Assembly: GCA_050084515.1 (NCBI GenBank)
Contig: CM114272.1
Span: forward strand, 47,368,001-47,432,000
DNA: 64,000 bases
Source of the DNA: Blasia pusilla
Lineage: Eukaryota; Marchantiophyta; Marchantiopsida; Blasiales
Reading direction: 5' to 3'
The notes beneath the pieces are model-generated. The model saw only the letters and a program-made list of their open reading frames with translations. It was not told the DNA's origin and did not search any database. Both the position numbers and the translations under genes were made by a program. Position 1 is the stretch's first letter. Every line of letters starts with the position of its first letter. Positions 63,544 to 64,000 of this stretch are shown in pieces.

Positions 63544-64000
63544 CTCAGAAGACTGTATGTAGGATGCCCATATTAAGAAGACTGCTGAGAAAGGTCATAA
63601 GATGGTGAATGGACTGTCGAGACTGCTGGAACATCACATCAGAAGTAAAGGGCTCTGTCATTCTGCATACCATTTGTCCCTCACTGCTATCTGGTGCGGC
63701 AATGAGGGATGCCAACACCAAACAGGAACAGGCTTCAAGCTGTGCAGCTGAAAGCATTTCGGGATATGATGTTAGCTTCCTCACCAACGACCAGAGATGG
63801 TGTGAGATCAGAACCTGGAGAGGAACCCCTGAATGATAGGCATGACATCGCCAAGTTGAAATGGTGGAGGCAGCTGGAGGCAATTGATTCCCATCGTTAT
63901 CCTAAAACGGTGATGGGGAAATTTTGGACCCAAAGAAGGCCAGTAAAGCAGGCCAAAAACGATTCAAGAAATTGTGCAAGCAACCAAGCTCCCTGCAGGA

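Larger units (their letters stand above)
60300..64000 (+). mobile_element. Non-LTR retrotransposon (LINE), frame-broken, runs off right edge
   Basis: Endonuclease domain: RLGTWNFCGL and IHICGGQETWE (60383-60634), NIVLLGDFNSWVG (60798-61097), then VDYIAMNEE and SDHLLVWREL (61049-61200, different frame). Reverse transcriptase: DELMNEILKYG, FKKGERKDPGNYRGITLLS (62600-62900), LLDLKKAYSTIWHD (about 62995-63040), RQGVAQGCLLSF and the catalytic MFADD (about 63290). The domain order is that of an AP-endonuclease LINE. Several frame changes and stops, a nested LTR-like insertion at 61974-62604 and an inverted duplication at 63457-63543 show it is inactive. Clade not assigned. Confidence 0.88.

Noticed and set aside
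1-64000. CRISPR arrays, tRNA genes, full rRNA genes, bacterial-style operons
   Set aside because: None seen; direct repeats present are tandem duplications or microsatellites, and all clear genes are spliced nuclear plant genes.

Overview
This 64 kb window comes from the nuclear genome of a land plant. The evidence is a set of intron-rich eukaryotic genes with GT-AG junctions, a chloroplast-envelope-type K+/H+ antiporter with a transit-peptide-like N-terminus, a plant-type MAP kinase phosphatase 1, meiotic MSH5, and plentiful LTR and LINE retroelement debris. No chloroplast, mitochondrial or bacterial sequence is evident. A seed-free lineage (moss, lycophyte, fern) is only a guess; nothing here fixes the species.

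Layout. (1) 1-9.4 kb, minus strand: the 5' two thirds of MSH5, split into many short exons, running off the left edge before its ATPase domain; an intron carries a degenerate Ty1/copia reverse-transcriptase fragment. (2) 9.4-22.8 kb: AT-rich, gene-poor, repeat-derived sequence with a 5S rRNA-like segment (about 17.51-17.58 kb), a 40-bp-arm hairpin (11.67 kb) and an inverted pair of about 150-bp repeats (13.1 and 18.9 kb). (3) 22.9-27.3 kb, plus strand: a GC-rich leader/promoter and then MKP1. (4) 31.7-32.2 kb, minus strand: a two-exon gene for a 79-residue single-pass membrane protein. (5) 37.5-50.7 kb, minus strand: a complete 20-exon KEA1/KEA2-type antiporter gene of 1372 codons, with a LINE tail and a solo-LTR-like element in its introns. 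(6) 52.96-54.00 kb: a solo LTR with a perfect 5-bp target duplication. (7) 55.1-58.7 kb, minus strand: eleven exons of a membrane-anchored metallo-beta-lactamase-fold hydrolase whose N-terminal part is not found. (8) 59-64 kb: a LINE 3' fragment, then a frame-broken LINE with a second copy of the solo-LTR-like element nested in it.

The genes are not an operon-like unit; they are independent housekeeping, signalling, meiotic and organellar genes separated by retroelement sequence. I joined exons by eye using homology, GT/AG junctions and reading phase. For KEA, the MBL-fold gene, the small membrane protein and most of MSH5 the phases chain without conflict. I found no CRISPR array, tRNA or clearly new multi-gene system.
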